Assembly (NCBI RefSeq): GCF_000143415.4
Contig: NW_003314303.1
Location: forward strand, 1 to 56,221
Direction: 5' to 3'
DNA: 56,221 nt
DNA from: Selaginella moellendorffii
Taxonomy: Eukaryota > Streptophyta > Lycopodiopsida > Selaginellales > Selaginellaceae
Shown here: piece by piece, positions 45,220 to 56,221 of the stretch
Position numbering within the stretch: position 1 is the first letter of the stretch
How the letters are laid out: each line of letters starts with the position of its first letter
Position numbers and translations under genes: made by a program
The notes under the pieces: model-generated
The model's database searches: none
What the model was told of the DNA's origin: nothing
What the model saw: the letters and a program-made list of their open reading frames with translations, nothing else

Positions 45220-46920
45220 TTAAAGAGGCATTTATATTTATTAAGCCCAACTAAACAAAGGAGTTTCATCTACAGTTGGATATTTTTTATATTGCCACAG
45301 ATGTAATATTATCCCAAACATAAGGGGATCAAAAAGATCATCTTATCTATTATGCTAACAAATGCTTAAATCCTACTGAGTATAACTATATAATAATTAA
45401 AAAAGAAGCCTTAGACGTAATTTACACTTTACAAAAATTTAGGCATTATCTTTTAGCAACAAAAGTAATTATCTTTGTTGATTATAAAGCTCTTTTATAT
45501 CTTATCAACAAGTTGTGCATATCTACTTGACTAACTAGATGGTTTTTACTATTATAAGAATATAATTTTGAAATAGTATATAGACTTAGAAAATTTCATG
45601 AACAGGCCGATTGCATAAGCCATATCACTACAGGAAAGTCATCTAATACTAAGGTAAACAAATTCTCAAATGCTCACTTATTTACAATCTCTGTGCCTAC
45701 CACTTGGTTGGAAGATATACATATTTATCTCTCTATAAATAGAATTCCACCCAACTATAATTTGTCAGAGTAAAAGAAGTTGTCTGTTTTGAGGACACGA
45801 CATTATTCTATCATGGGGGAGTGCTTATATAAATTAAGCATCAATGGAACACTAAAAAGATGTATTAATAAACAAGAAGAAAAAAATGAAATCCTAAAGG
45901 AAACTTACTTAATCCCACTAGGAGGCTATTTTGCAAACGAAATCATTGTTAGGAAAGTCTTATAAGTAGGGTTGTGGTGGCTTATGCTTTGGAAAGATAT
46001 AATAATTTTCTGCAAAAATTGTGATATTTGCCAAAAACATAAATTAGTGTTTGAAAAGCAAATTCACAAACTAAATCCTACCTATCCATATGAAACATTT
46101 TATAAATGGGGATTGAATTTTATAGATCCTATGGTGAGAAGCAATAAAAAGAACAAATACATTTTAGTTGCCATTGATTATGTGACTAAATAGGCAAAAG
46201 CTATACCTATAAAACAAGCCTCAATTGTTAATATTGCCAAATTTCTTTATGAAAATATCATTGTAAGATTTAGTTTTTCTAACAAGATTGTCATAGATAG
46301 AGACATCTATTTCATCAATGAAACAAAAGAAATTTTTATACAAGAATTCATTCTTAAGCACAAAAAATCTATGCCATATTACCCTTAAAGGAATGGTCAG
46401 GTTAAATCTACTAACAAAGTGTTTAAAAATATTTTAATAAAGATTGTAAAGGATAATAAAAAAGATTGGGTTGAGAAAATTCTAGATACTTTATAAGTTT
46501 AGAAAACTATATATAAAGTATTCACAGGCATGACACCATTTCATCTTACCTATGACTAGGAAATTTTAACACCTATGGAATTTATAATTCCTTTTTTGCA
46601 TATTGCAATTAAAAATGGCTTAAACAAAAAAGAAGCTTTTAAGCAAAGATTTGCCAAAATAAAAAACTTAGATGAGCTTAAGTTTACATGTAATTCAAAA
46701 AGCTAAAAAGGCTAGGCATGACAAACAATTGAAAATCTCTTGCAAGCTTGAACCAAGAGATAAAGTCCTTTGGTATCAAGGTAAAATATATGCTCTTAGA
46801 AATAAATTTGAGATAAATTGGGATGGTCCATTCATTTTGTCTAAGATATTAGTTCCAGGAATGGCTTAAGTGCACACTTTAAATGGGGACGATACTGTAA
46901 TAGTAATTTAAACTATTTGA
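45220..46920 (+). pseudogene. Gypsy-type RNase H and integrase remnant, opposite strand to the gag at 43.5-44.9 kb
   Basis: RNase H: IATDVILSQT, HLIYYANKCLNPTEYNYI, KKEALDVIYTLQKFRHYLL. Integrase: GGYFANEIIVRKVL, then DIIIFCKNCDICQKHK (HHCC finger), GLNFIDPMVRSNKKNKYIL, AIDYVTK followed by a TAG, KIVIDRDIYF, and YYP followed by TAA then RNGQVKS. Both stops sit where Trp and Gln are usual. The tail near 46690-46860 is in several frames. The domain order is that of Ty3/gypsy. Confidence 0.75.
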
Positions 46921-47118
46921 GAAAGTACCATGAAGATATAAGCATAAATATTATCTATATCTTAAAGTACAAAACTATGGATAAACTTCTGGGTGAATCC
47001 TTCACAAAGATTCATCTTGATGAGCTACCTAAGTGCATAGATAGGGTTTCCAACTGGATGAAGGATAGAAAAATTATATAAAGTGATATCAAACTTTGTA
47101 AAACCATAAAAAAGCAGA

Positions 47119-47301
47119 TTGGTTCTTCAATTATGGGATCTTGTAAAGGTAACTTTTAAAATGGATGGAGGGGATATTATGATCACTCAGGATTTTATTT
47201 CCAAGCTTTTCTATCTCCCCATAGAGTTAGATCAGTGGAATTGGATAAAAAGAGTAGACTTTCTTGATAATCTTAGACAGGGATCTATTTATTTAGAATA
47301 G
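47119..47301 (+). pseudogene. Fragment resembling a plant retroelement-associated domain
   Basis: VKVTFKMDGGDIMITQDFIS followed by KLFYLPIEL resembles the start of proteins found next to plant gypsy elements (the 'putative plant transposon protein' type). Upstream and downstream frames are broken. Weak call. Confidence 0.25.
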
Positions 47302-49614
47302 AGGGAAAATACATATCCCTTGGGAAAGATTCATCTTTATGCTAAAAAAAGCCTCATATATTTTGAGTGCTTTCTTTGACAAGTTCCAAAGAAAGAAATC
47401 AAGGAATAAATTGGACAGATATTTCTTTATCTAGAACGAGCCTTCCCTCAAAATCTTGTTGGTATGGCCTATAAAAATTATCTCCAAACAATGCAAGACT
47501 TAAAGGAAAAGAAAAGAAGGGGTAGATACTCTAAGAGTAATGCCTACATTTTTCTTGCCCCATTCTATAAATTTTGCCAATAAACCATGAGGATTAATGA
47601 GCAGAGATTACTAAGCTAACAAGGAAAAAAAAATTCCACAATACATTTACATACAAAAGCAAACAAGGGCAAAAGGACAAAACTTAGTAAGGCAAGGTAA
47701 TTTGGAGGTGGCTAAAGAGTTTTTTTTTCCCTCTTGCTCTTTCCCTCTCACTCACTCTATGCCTACACCTTCGCCAAGATACACCGACACTCTAGGCTTA
47801 GTTCTAAAGCAATGTATGGCAGCTCAAACACCACTTAGGGCTACACAAAAGCAAACACCATCATTGCCACCTATTGGGTCTAACGCACTAACGCACTCTC
47901 AATTAGGCAGAGTGATTTTGTCTTCATGCCACCGCCACAAGCCATTGACTCCACTCTTGCACCATCAACACAAAATCTCTTTTAGGCATCTCTGTTGACA
48001 CCGCATTATGTCTCCTGGTCATCTAATGCCAAGTTTTTTGCCTACAACAACAAAAATGCCTCAAATTCTAATGAGGAAAATTCTCCCCTAAAAAGGAAAC
48101 TCTACTTAGATCCGAAAATCCAAGCTACAAGACCTCTAGGGTTCATTCCATAGAAAAGTTGGATGCAACAAGTACGGTGATAAAATGTCATGCTCGGATC
48201 AAGAAAAGAGTCATGACTCATCTATGTCTATAAAGACAACTCCGATGTTGATACAAATTCCTTCAAGCATCAGAGAAGTGACAAGTACACAAATGGATAA
48301 CACTAGGCAAATGATAGATGCGAAGTTATGGAAGAAATTCCAAAACTTAGGCCACAAAGTCCAACACATCATTGGCTGTAGATACAGTCAATGAGGTGAG
48401 TTTAGGCCAAGAAGATCACAACCAAGAAACTCAATAGGACAAAGAGGACAAAGCTACAAAAGAAGGTCTAGGTGAATTGGAGGAGTATGGTTAAGTTTTC
48501 TCCAATCCACCTATGCATCCAACAGTGACACACCCTCAGCCGACAAGTCTAGCAAGATGAGGCAGCCATAGCAGTAGCAGATGCCACAGTAACACTATAA
48601 GGTCAAGGCTAGGCATGCCTTTGCACACAAGTCTACGAGTCTACCTAGTGAGTTTGAAGGTTCATAGAGGAGCTCACTCAATACATCAAGGGAGGCAAGC
48701 AACTAGTTGACAAGCTGATGCAACTGGTAGAAGATGAGGAAACTACAAATTATCATGCATAGGTCTTGAGTTACCTCAAAACAATCACCAAGAAAGTGGA
48801 TGGAGTCATAGGTGAGTAAAATCATCAGTGCCACATAATCCAAGAGCTCAAGATCACAATCCTAACTTCCACATCCACCGATGTAGAGCACATCAGCTGC
48901 TAGGATGAGTGCATCAGCTTTTAGGATGAGCGCATCAGCCACCAGGATTAGCATATCACTATGCTCAACTAGGCAAATTAGATCATGCATCATGAACTCG
49001 ATGATCTATGCCTACACAAAGCAGGAGTATGCACTTTCACAGAAGCCTACACTATAACAACATATGGCTAACAATTGTGATTGGATAAGAGCCTTCTATG
49101 GCCTAAAAGTTTTGGAACATAGGATGCAAAAATTTCAAACTATCTTCCATAAAGCCAAGCAAACATGTTTGGCATCATTACAGCTTTTTTAGACTCCCCA
49201 GCATTGATGGTGGAAGCTTAATGACACTATCATCTGCACACTTCCCAATATGGTCTTTGGATTGATCTTCATGGTGGGATATGTGGGATTGCTACTCTCC
49301 ATTGTCACCCTAAATATGAGGAACTCCTAGATTTGAGTCATGCCAAGCCAGTCCATATCATCCAACTAGAGAAGAAACTTGCATGTATAAACTTAGCAAT
49401 ACTAGAACAACAATATGTCAAGAAAGTGAGAGCACAATAAATCCCATTTTGGAACTCTCCACTATGTACAAAAAAAATCTGGAAAGGCCACTAGTCTGCC
49501 AAGACTCAATACTTCATATGGCTAGCCCAACAAGAGTGCCTCCTTTCACTTGCAGCAATACACCTCCTAAACACTAAGAATGTGCCAACAATGGCTTCTC
49601 CTTCTTTGTCCGAA
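47302..49614. other. Decayed retroelement-like sequence, no gene recognised
   Basis: Plus-strand frames of 60-100 codons (47702, 48185, 49383) show no known domain. Around 48890-48960 a ~24-base unit (CAGCTGCTAGGATGAGTGCAT and variants) is repeated about three times. The stretch 48600-49320 reads like a gag-type protein with frequent stops. Confidence 0.35.
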
Positions 49615-50046
49615 TTAGAGGCCAGAACCACCCTTGAGTGCTGTTTTGATCAACTGGCGAGTACTTCCAACACCTTTCACATTTTTGGCCCACAGCCCTT
49701 TAGCTTGCAACTTGCACAATCTGCATCTTTGCAATTCACAACTTCCACCTAAGTGAGAGAAGAAAAGTGTTATTTTTTCTACTTGTGCGAATAGAAAACA
49801 TCTAACAAGGAAGATCTTACCTGTGATGTCAAGAATATATATCAATGCCGCCATCCTCGGAGATAGCCATTGCTTTGAGTGAGTGTGGTATGTCATTGTC
49901 CCCTCCCAAGTGAGGCAAACTTTTTCGTCGAGGTTTGCTCCTTTCAGCTTTCCCATCCTTGCTAACTCTAGGATTTTGTTAACTTCCAAATAGAGATGTG
50001 CATGCAAATGACTTACAAGTGTTAATTCGCAAGGAGTGTTTCTCAC
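49615..50046 (-). CDS. Hypothetical 143-codon ORF with a possible small intron
   Basis: The frame from 50046 to 49615 is open. Within it, GTAAGATC (near 49822) and TCTCACTTAG (ending near 49752) look like intron borders, and their distance is a multiple of three. Splicing would join LIYILDIT to GSCELQRCRLCKLQAKG, a Cys-rich piece (CxxxxCxxC). No family is recognised. It stands alone among repeats, so it could be a small real gene or part of an unknown element. Confidence 0.35.
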   Translation of the reverse strand: MRNTPCELTLVSHLHAHLYLEVNKILELARMGKLKGANLDEKVCLTWEGTMTYHTHSKQWLSPRMAALIYILDITGKIFLVRCFLFAQVEKITLFFSHLGGSCELQRCRLCKLQAKGLWAKNVKGVGSTRQLIKTALKGGSGL

Positions 50047-50537
50047 CTCTAGAAGAAGTGACTACAGCTTCGTGAAAACACACAGAGACCATCTGCCATC
50101 ATAGGTCTACTGTGGGCCACCCCACCTCAAACACACTCTCTACTTTGGAGCCTATCTGGTAGAGCTCTTGTGGTCATGCATCTTTTGCCAAGTTTGGAAC
50201 AACAAGTGATATTCCACATGTCAGATACATCAACTACAACCATTTGCAAGTTTCTTGTTGCCCCTGCAGGAAAACTGATCAGAAACAAGGGAAGATCTGA
50301 GCGAACAAGCTTGCTATAATCTATCCTTCAAAATGTCCAAATAGGAGTTGGATAAATCAAGCACCACGTACCGTTGCACCGACTGCATTCAAGTGGAAAC
50401 ATAGAGTTAATAACTTTGATGAAAAGCCTATATAGCAACCTGGAAGAATTTTCCAAACTGGTACTCCACTAGGAACTATTCCTTCGGGTAGTAAGTCACT
50501 ACCACTGCCCTCCTATCAAACTTCCTGCCATTGAGCA
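50047..50537. other. Unassigned sequence between ORF 49615 and the LINE fragment
   Basis: Nothing recognised. The 3' part may be decayed LINE reverse-transcriptase sequence leading into the zinc-binding fragment. Confidence 0.3.
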
Positions 50538-50760
50538 ATATCTTGCAATCTTTGTAGAGAAAAAGAGGCACAGTGCCACATCTTATGGGAATGTTTAGCA
50601 ACACAAGAAGTTTGGGAGGGTGCCATGGCAATTCTCAAACAAACCTCTCAGGGAAGCACAACCATAACTTATGAGTCGGCTGTATAATGGGGGTGCTTCT
50701 TACAAGGAAAGACTAAGCTCCTAGACACTTGGAAATGGAGACATAGTGAAGACCCCCACT
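50538..50760 (+). pseudogene. LINE fragment with zinc-binding (zf-RVT) motif
   Basis: The translation CNLCREKEAQCHILWECLA followed by TQEVWEGAMAIL matches the CxxC…HxxxxC zinc-binding module after the reverse transcriptase of plant LINEs. The usual trailing Trp is kept. Frames on both sides are broken. Confidence 0.65.
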
Positions 50761-51719
50761 TCAATCAACATAACCAAACATCACATCACACATCTGTATT
50801 ATAACCTTTTTGATGTCCTTAAAGGATGTACTTTTATGGAGATCTAGAAGGATGTTTGATAATAAGACCCTTGGCTTGGACAACAATCTCAAAAGTTTGG
50901 TTGTAATTGATTGTCATTTTGGCATCCCAACTTGATATGTTAGTAAAGAGAGGAGACAAAGGAAAAATTGCCAAGGAACAAGTCCTTTGACCCTTCTTTA
51001 AATATGAAAGTGAGGCTAGTGAAGATGAATGGACATGGAAACCACCACTATGGTTTTGGTAGCACTTATCCAAGAACAACAAAATGTGTATTTCCCTAAG
51101 TTTAGTGGACTCCCCTTGAGGACTTTGACCATCTAGACCACCACAGACACAAACTTGAGTTCCATTATCCCCCTCACCCCCTTAAATGCTTTTTTTGGTT
51201 TTGAGCATATTAAAACCAAACTCTATGGTTTTTTAGAGGCTAAATAAGTAAAACCCAATTGACAAAACCACACCAACTTCAGACTTAGTCCAAGTGCATT
51301 ATATGTCCAATCCCATTTCAAATATCCAAAGGTACCATTAATATCTTAGTTTGTTATGCTAAGGTCATGTTTGTTCTCATGATCTCATTGGTAGTCAAAG
51401 AGCACCTATATTATAGTCTTGTTTTTCCAAGATTGAACAATACACCTATAAGTGGTTATTCTATAACCATATTTTACTATCTTTATGATGCCTGAAGACA
51501 TAAAGAACACTATCCTCCAACATATTTTTTTTCAATCCCCACTAAATCTTTCTCCATCCATAGGAGTGCTTGCCAACACCATTATTGGTTTAATGCATAA
51601 AGACCCATCCACTAAGTCCACTAACTTTTAGACTTCTTCACATTGTAGCTATACCTTTAGTCATTACATAAGAAGAGTATTCCTCTTCCTCTCCATAGTT
51701 TGAAATTTTGGGTTAACAT
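50761..51719. other. Spacer, nothing recognised
   Basis: AT-rich decayed sequence. An 82-codon frame on the minus strand (51082-50834) has no known motif. Confidence 0.4.
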
Positions 51720-51962
51720 TTTGAAACACTATGGCTCAACGTAAGCCTTATGGGTACTCCCCCCACCTTCCACCATTAGGGTGCCTCAACCATATGGCTA
51801 GAGTGAGGTTCTAATGAACCACACAAGGTATCCAAGTAGGTAGTGCCACCCATATTTAAATTGGGAGTATTAACCATTCAATCCTAGGGGAGTTAAAGCT
51901 AGCCTTTAAACACTTTATTAAGTTACCCCGCTTGTCTATCAATGTTCACTCTAGGATCATCT
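51720..51962 (-). mobile_element. Inverted fragment of the second non-coding element
   Basis: The reverse complement follows 41750-42000: for example CTAGAGTGAACA…GACAAGCGGGGTA and CAAGTGTGGGTGGCACTACC have counterparts here with many substitutions. Confidence 0.65.
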
Positions 51963-51994
51963 CTTAAGTTGTTATCTTTGGTTGTTTATAACTT

Positions 51995-52550
51995 TAATAT
52001 GTAAGCTCTTAAATTTGGATTTCTTGAGAGGTTATCTACTCAATATTATTCAAACTAAAATACATGTAACTCTAAGTATCCTAAAACCTTTAATTGATAA
52101 AAAAAGGTGTGCATTATTATTTATAGGCCCTTTCCTTTTATATTTAAAATTTATGGATTTTCTCTTGAGTTATTCTTTTTGGTTATTTATAATCTATCAC
52201 ACTTTCCTATAAATTTACACCCTCATAAATAAAAGCTAAGAGCCACAACTCTCTCAAGAGCCCCATTCTCTTGACACCCTACCTCTTGAGTCAAGCCCAA
52301 CCAAAAGCAAACTGGACCTACCAAATATTAATCTTAACATATATTATAATGCCAAATGTAAGATCTTGAGGACTTTTTAAAAGGTCACTTAACCTAGTAT
52401 TATTCAAACTCAAGGACACTTAACCCCAAATATCTTAAGATCGTTAACTAATAAAAAAGAGGGCACACTCTTCTTTATGGGCCTTTTCCCTCTATATTTG
52501 AACCCTAAAAATTGTCTATCAAGTTATTCTCTTTGATTACATACACAATA
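51995..52550 (-). mobile_element. Second TRIM copy, complete but diverged
   Basis: On the minus strand a 5' LTR (52545-52357, TGTATGTAATC…TCTTACA), a ~165-bp interior and a 3' LTR (52192-52000, ending GCTTACA) follow the TRIM at 12522 throughout. The primer site has decayed to TTTGGCATTAT. Flanking pentamers are TAATA and CAATA, a likely target duplication with one change. Confidence 0.85.
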
Positions 52551-52689
52551 CTAATATAAGATCCTATCCCTCACACCCTAAGCTAACTAGCTAAAAGGGT
52601 GATCATTTGACTATAAAGCCCTTTTTTATCCTATTATCTTGATCTGGTGCCTAATATGATTGAAAAGGGATTTAGTGGAAATTGAAGAT

Positions 52690-53010
52690 AAGACATTAAG
52701 GATATTGTTATGACCACTCATGGACTAAATGGTCTAGTCTTGGAAAGATGGGTTTATAGCATAAGTAGTCTTGCACTACTAATAAGGCGAGTGAGAATAG
52801 ACATAGCCTTAGTGTAAAAAGGTTGGTATGTCAATAATAATGTAAGGTGCCTGAAGCAAAAAATAGACATATAGAGCACTTGGATTAGGTGTGAAAAAAA
52901 TGTGGTTTTAATACCACCTTTGTGGTCTTACAAATACCCTAAGTTGAGATGAAGACTTATAGAGGTTGTGAATGAAATACTTCTAAGTGGTCAAAGGTGT
53001 TGTTGGGATG
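52690..53010 (+). mobile_element. Decayed end and LTR of the second non-coding element
   Basis: ACATAGCCTTAGTGTAAAAAGG and the following ~200 bases (…GAGCACTTGGATTAGGTGTG… TATAGAGGTTGTGAATGAAA) align with 42345-42550. Confidence 0.65.
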
Positions 53011-54453
53011 CAAGCTGTTTATAAGCCATTAGCTGTATGAGAGAGAAGAGAATATTCTAATTCCAAGAATATTCTAGTGTATTATATAAAAGCCTAGGTC
53101 ACTAGGGGAACAAAAGTAATGGAGTTTTGGAGATGCATCTAGAGCATGAGTAAAGTGTTGAGTGTTTAGGTATGGTTGGGGATCCCCCACTCCTCAACAA
53201 GTGGTGAATACCTACGTGACACAATCTATGGAGTTTTTGAGAGATGGAGTCATGCTTTCTATCATTCTTCCTTGGGAGATTTTTCTTTTGCGGGTCTTTG
53301 GAATGCATGGCAACTATTTGAGTATATGCAACAGTAATATTTGAGCATACCCATAGCTAGAAATTTCTTCTCTTTAGGATCTTTCTTGAGGGCTTCCTTA
53401 GGCACATTTGCTTTCGGACCAGAATTCTTAGTCACAATTTCCTATGATGTTTGTGGTGTTGAGTAGCTTAAGAACTCCTCTTTCCAATAAGCTATGGCAC
53501 AATAGTAGATTTGGCTGAAAGAGTGATATGCAAAGTGTTTCTCTTCTTTTTAGCCTCAGTGTGCAATGTTCTAATGTCAATTTCTTGCAATGTAGGGAGG
53601 AAATTTGCACGGAAGTGTAGGTGCTGGAAAGCTTAGGCTCTACTCTATCTTTGAGGTGCACCAAGCCAAAGCATTCTTCAAGGCAAAATCCATGCAAAAA
53701 GCGTTTTTTTTGTCTCACACATTTCTTTGCCTTTTAGAGAGAGATTTCTAGCATTTGAGGGTTTCTTACCTCTCTTTCTCCTCTTGGGTTTCTTTAGGGT
53801 TTTTTCAACATTCCAGTGAGTCCAGTCTCAGCAAAATTGGTGCACAAAGTCGATGATGAGAGTCATTTTCCCTTTCTTAAAGAGTCGGAGCAAACTTTGA
53901 AGGGCGATAACTTGTGATTTGGTGATCTATTTTTAATATGATTTATTGGAAAAGGTATGCCTAGGTCTGCCCTTTCTTTTGTGCCATAGCACAGCCGTTT
54001 TGGTGATTTTTTCTATGATTTTGAGCCATTTTTCTCACACACATACACTTTACTCTCACAATCCTTGTGTTCCATGGGTTCTCACAGCAAACGTTCCTTG
54101 CTTTTTAGCTGATTCTCTGTGAGAGTCTAGAGATCCCTTGCCATTCTAAGCCATTTATTGGGTAGATCCATCCACCACACATTGAGTTTCCAGTAAGGAA
54201 GTGAAGTTTTAGGCATTTATGAAGGATTTTTCCATTCTTGAAGACTTGGAGAGATAGTAGCTTTATGATGTACTCAGGATCATTTATTTTGATCTTGGGT
54301 TGCTGCAAACGGATCGTGGAGACATTGAGGTTCAAACACATTTCCCAAGACTAGGCATTTACTAGGCAACAAACATTTTATGCCTGACTTTCAAGCACTC
54401 AGAACCCACAATGGTTTGCAATTATTCCTAGAGCACATGAAAGGTATTCATGC
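53011..54453. other. Spacer, probably decayed LTR sequence; no gene
   Basis: T-rich plus strand with short frames only. The stretch before the gag remnant at 54454 could hold its LTR and primer site, but I could not define ends. Confidence 0.35.
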
Positions 54454-55580
54454 TTGCAAAGAGAGCTAAACTACCAGACAAATCTCTCTAGCAAAGAGGA
54501 TTTAGACATCCCAGTAGATACCACATTAGGGAATCCACTTCCTATAATAACTCCTCCTCAAATCCATATTGTGCATTGTTGGACAGACTTACCTTGTCAA
54601 GAAATGGTGATGTCTTGGCAAAGACACATGTCCTCTATTTTGAGCAGTATTGCATATCAAATAGCATTGTTGAGAACAACCACAAGATTCGTTATTTTTT
54701 CTGATTGTTGACTGCCCATGCAGTAGCATGGGTGGAGACTCCCCTAGATGTGGATACAATTGACTACCAGATGTTCAAGGAGGCTTTCAAGTCTCAGTTC
54801 AATTGGTAGAAGCCCACCAACCAATTACTCATGGATTTTTTTATGTTCTGACAAGGTGCCTATAAGTCTGTTCCTAAGTATGTTATGTGTTTCAGAGCAT
54901 ACTGGAAAGAGTGCATACAAAGGAGGATCATCAGCAATGAACCACATGGCATCACAACATTTATCTCTGGCCTAAAAGGCAACTTACAATGCAAGATGTT
55001 AAAGCAGCAATTTCAAATATGCCACAAGGCATTTATAGCAACTAAATCACTTGAACATGATCTCCTCCAAAAGCTTGGCATATCACGCATGAAAGAAGCC
55101 TTCCACCCACCACTGGAGGGTGTTTCCTACTCAACAATCTGCATTTCTACTCCTCTAGTAATATCCACCAGCAATGAGTGAGTTCCTCCAATGATCAAGA
55201 AAGCACTGTCAGAACTTATTGGCTACAAGAAGATCATCCAACAACAACACTAGATGTAGGAAAAACTTTTGGAGGAGCTGAAGGCAAGCTGTTTGCAATA
55301 AATAAAGTATAGGATTTGTTGTCCTTGTCAAGACTACTCTCACTGCAACATTAATACCTATGACACGGACAAATGTTGGAAGTTGCATCCCAAGCTCCAT
55401 CCTCCACGTACACAGCATGTCCAGGAGCAGCCATTTGTTGACAACATCAACATATCCAGACAAGACAAATACTAGCAACAACTAGAGTTTTGCATGATTA
55501 AAGCCTCTCTATCATTAAGCAAAGGAAATGCATTAGCAATCAATACAATCCTCATTGCCAAGTGAGATCTTAACTAAGTT
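54454..55580 (+). pseudogene. Gypsy-type gag remnant
   Basis: Recognisable parts in several frames are TPLDVDTIDYQMFKEAFKSQ-like capsid sequence (about 54735-54805), then YVMCFRAYWKECIQRR, GLKGNLQCKMLKQQF, and a zinc knuckle CCPCQDYSHC…DTDKCWKLHPKLHPPR near 55320-55410. The last matches the CWxLHPEL motif after the CCHC finger of plant gag proteins. Several stops and frame changes. Confidence 0.65.
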
Positions 55581-55889
55581 GCTGCTATTACATGGGCTAG
55601 GAAGAAGGCAATGGTGGATATAGAGGGAGGAGATGAACTGGCATTATTGCCTCAATTTGTTGTTGGACAGCAGTTACCATTCCCTTTAACATTTGTAGCA
55701 TAAGGTGAATCCTTGACCACATCTTCTCCTCTAGCATCCACATGCTCTCCACAGTTTGCTGGCACTTTGTCCCATAGTGTTCTGCCACCTTCAGCTATAC
55801 CAAAGTTTATCCTGCAGGAGCTGGTGTAAGCTCTAGTGACCGTCACCCTTAGCCAACTTGTGGCACAATGTCTTGGTTTTGCACAGTAG

Positions 55890-56221
55890 TTGGAGCAATT
55901 TGCTATTTCCAAAGGCTTGACACATCCTCCAAACACCTCTATCAACACACTAGTCCAAGTCATGCTAACACATATGCCCTCAAATCCTGGAGCTTTCATC
56001 ATCCTAGTTTCTCTTGCAAATTCTGAACTAATGAAGGCATTAATAGACAGTGAATTTGGGCTAAACATCATCTCATTGAAGTTGGCTCATTCCTTAGGCT
56101 TGTAAGTGTCCAAGAGCTTTGCTAACCACTCTATCTTACTACTGGGCATCTATTATAGCATTCCCATCTCGGCTAAAGGCATTATCCTCAATATGGCTTT
56201 TTGGTGTAGACTTGAAGCCAT
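55890..56221 (+). pseudogene. Gypsy-type protease remnant, cut by window end
   Basis: LMKALIDSEFGLNIISLKLA matches the retropepsin pattern 'ALIDSGA..N.IS..LA', with Gly of DSG changed to Glu. It follows the gag remnant in normal order. The rest of pol would lie beyond the window. Confidence 0.65.

Noticed and set aside
48890-48960. Minisatellite as a structured array
   Set aside because: Only about three imperfect units inside decayed sequence; too short to mean more.

Overview
The window looks like a nuclear scaffold from a land plant, most likely a lycophyte of the Selaginella moellendorffii type. The reasons are a PLS-type PPR gene, a plant taxilin-like gene with ten introns of about 45-75 bp, TTTAGGG telomere-type repeats, and plant retrotransposon families. 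The species is an inference. Every call was made by reading the sequence; no database search was run.

Layout. 1-7000 is genic: the 3' part of a PPR-E gene, a small secreted-peptide-like ORF (2454-2678), and an 11-exon taxilin-like gene on the minus strand (6908 to 4898). From 7000 to the end I recognise only mobile DNA. In order: a possible decayed hAT relic (8.4-8.6 kb); a 7.8-kb coding-less LTR element (9034-16878, TSD TTTAT, minus strand) with a related solo LTR (TSD CCTAC) and a 595-bp TRIM (TSD CCTAT) nested in it; a rearranged Ty3/gypsy chromovirus (17843-23861); a decayed region with a primer-binding-site-like motif (23.9-26.5 kb); a second coding-less LTR element (26612-42586); and, nested in that one, a 10.26-kb DNA transposon (31191-41446). 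After these come gypsy fragments in opposite orientations (43.2-46.9 kb), a LINE zinc-finger fragment (50.5 kb), a second TRIM copy (52.0-52.5 kb) and a gypsy gag-protease relic that runs off the end.

The most unusual object is the 10.26-kb transposon. It has about 27-bp terminal inverted repeats with 24 matches and a possible 4-bp target duplication (AGAT). It carries two divergent, now mutated genes. The leftward gene resembles a DDE-type transposase with a VGHTHEDVD motif. The rightward gene joins a ParB-like GQH segment to a plant-type FCP1/NIF-like phosphatase segment through short introns. Between them lie duplicated blocks holding interstitial telomere repeats. About 18 copies of a 22-bp palindrome (half-site ATGGCATGAGG) are scattered over this element, in spacers, introns and coding sequence, and I saw none elsewhere in the window.

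How it fits together. The nesting gives a relative age order: an old TRIM copy was split by the 9-16.9 kb element, which itself received a solo LTR and a younger TRIM; the second long element was split by the DNA transposon. Most in-frame stops in the decayed genes lie at expected Gln or Arg codons and look like C-to-T changes, as expected of methylated, silenced plant repeats.
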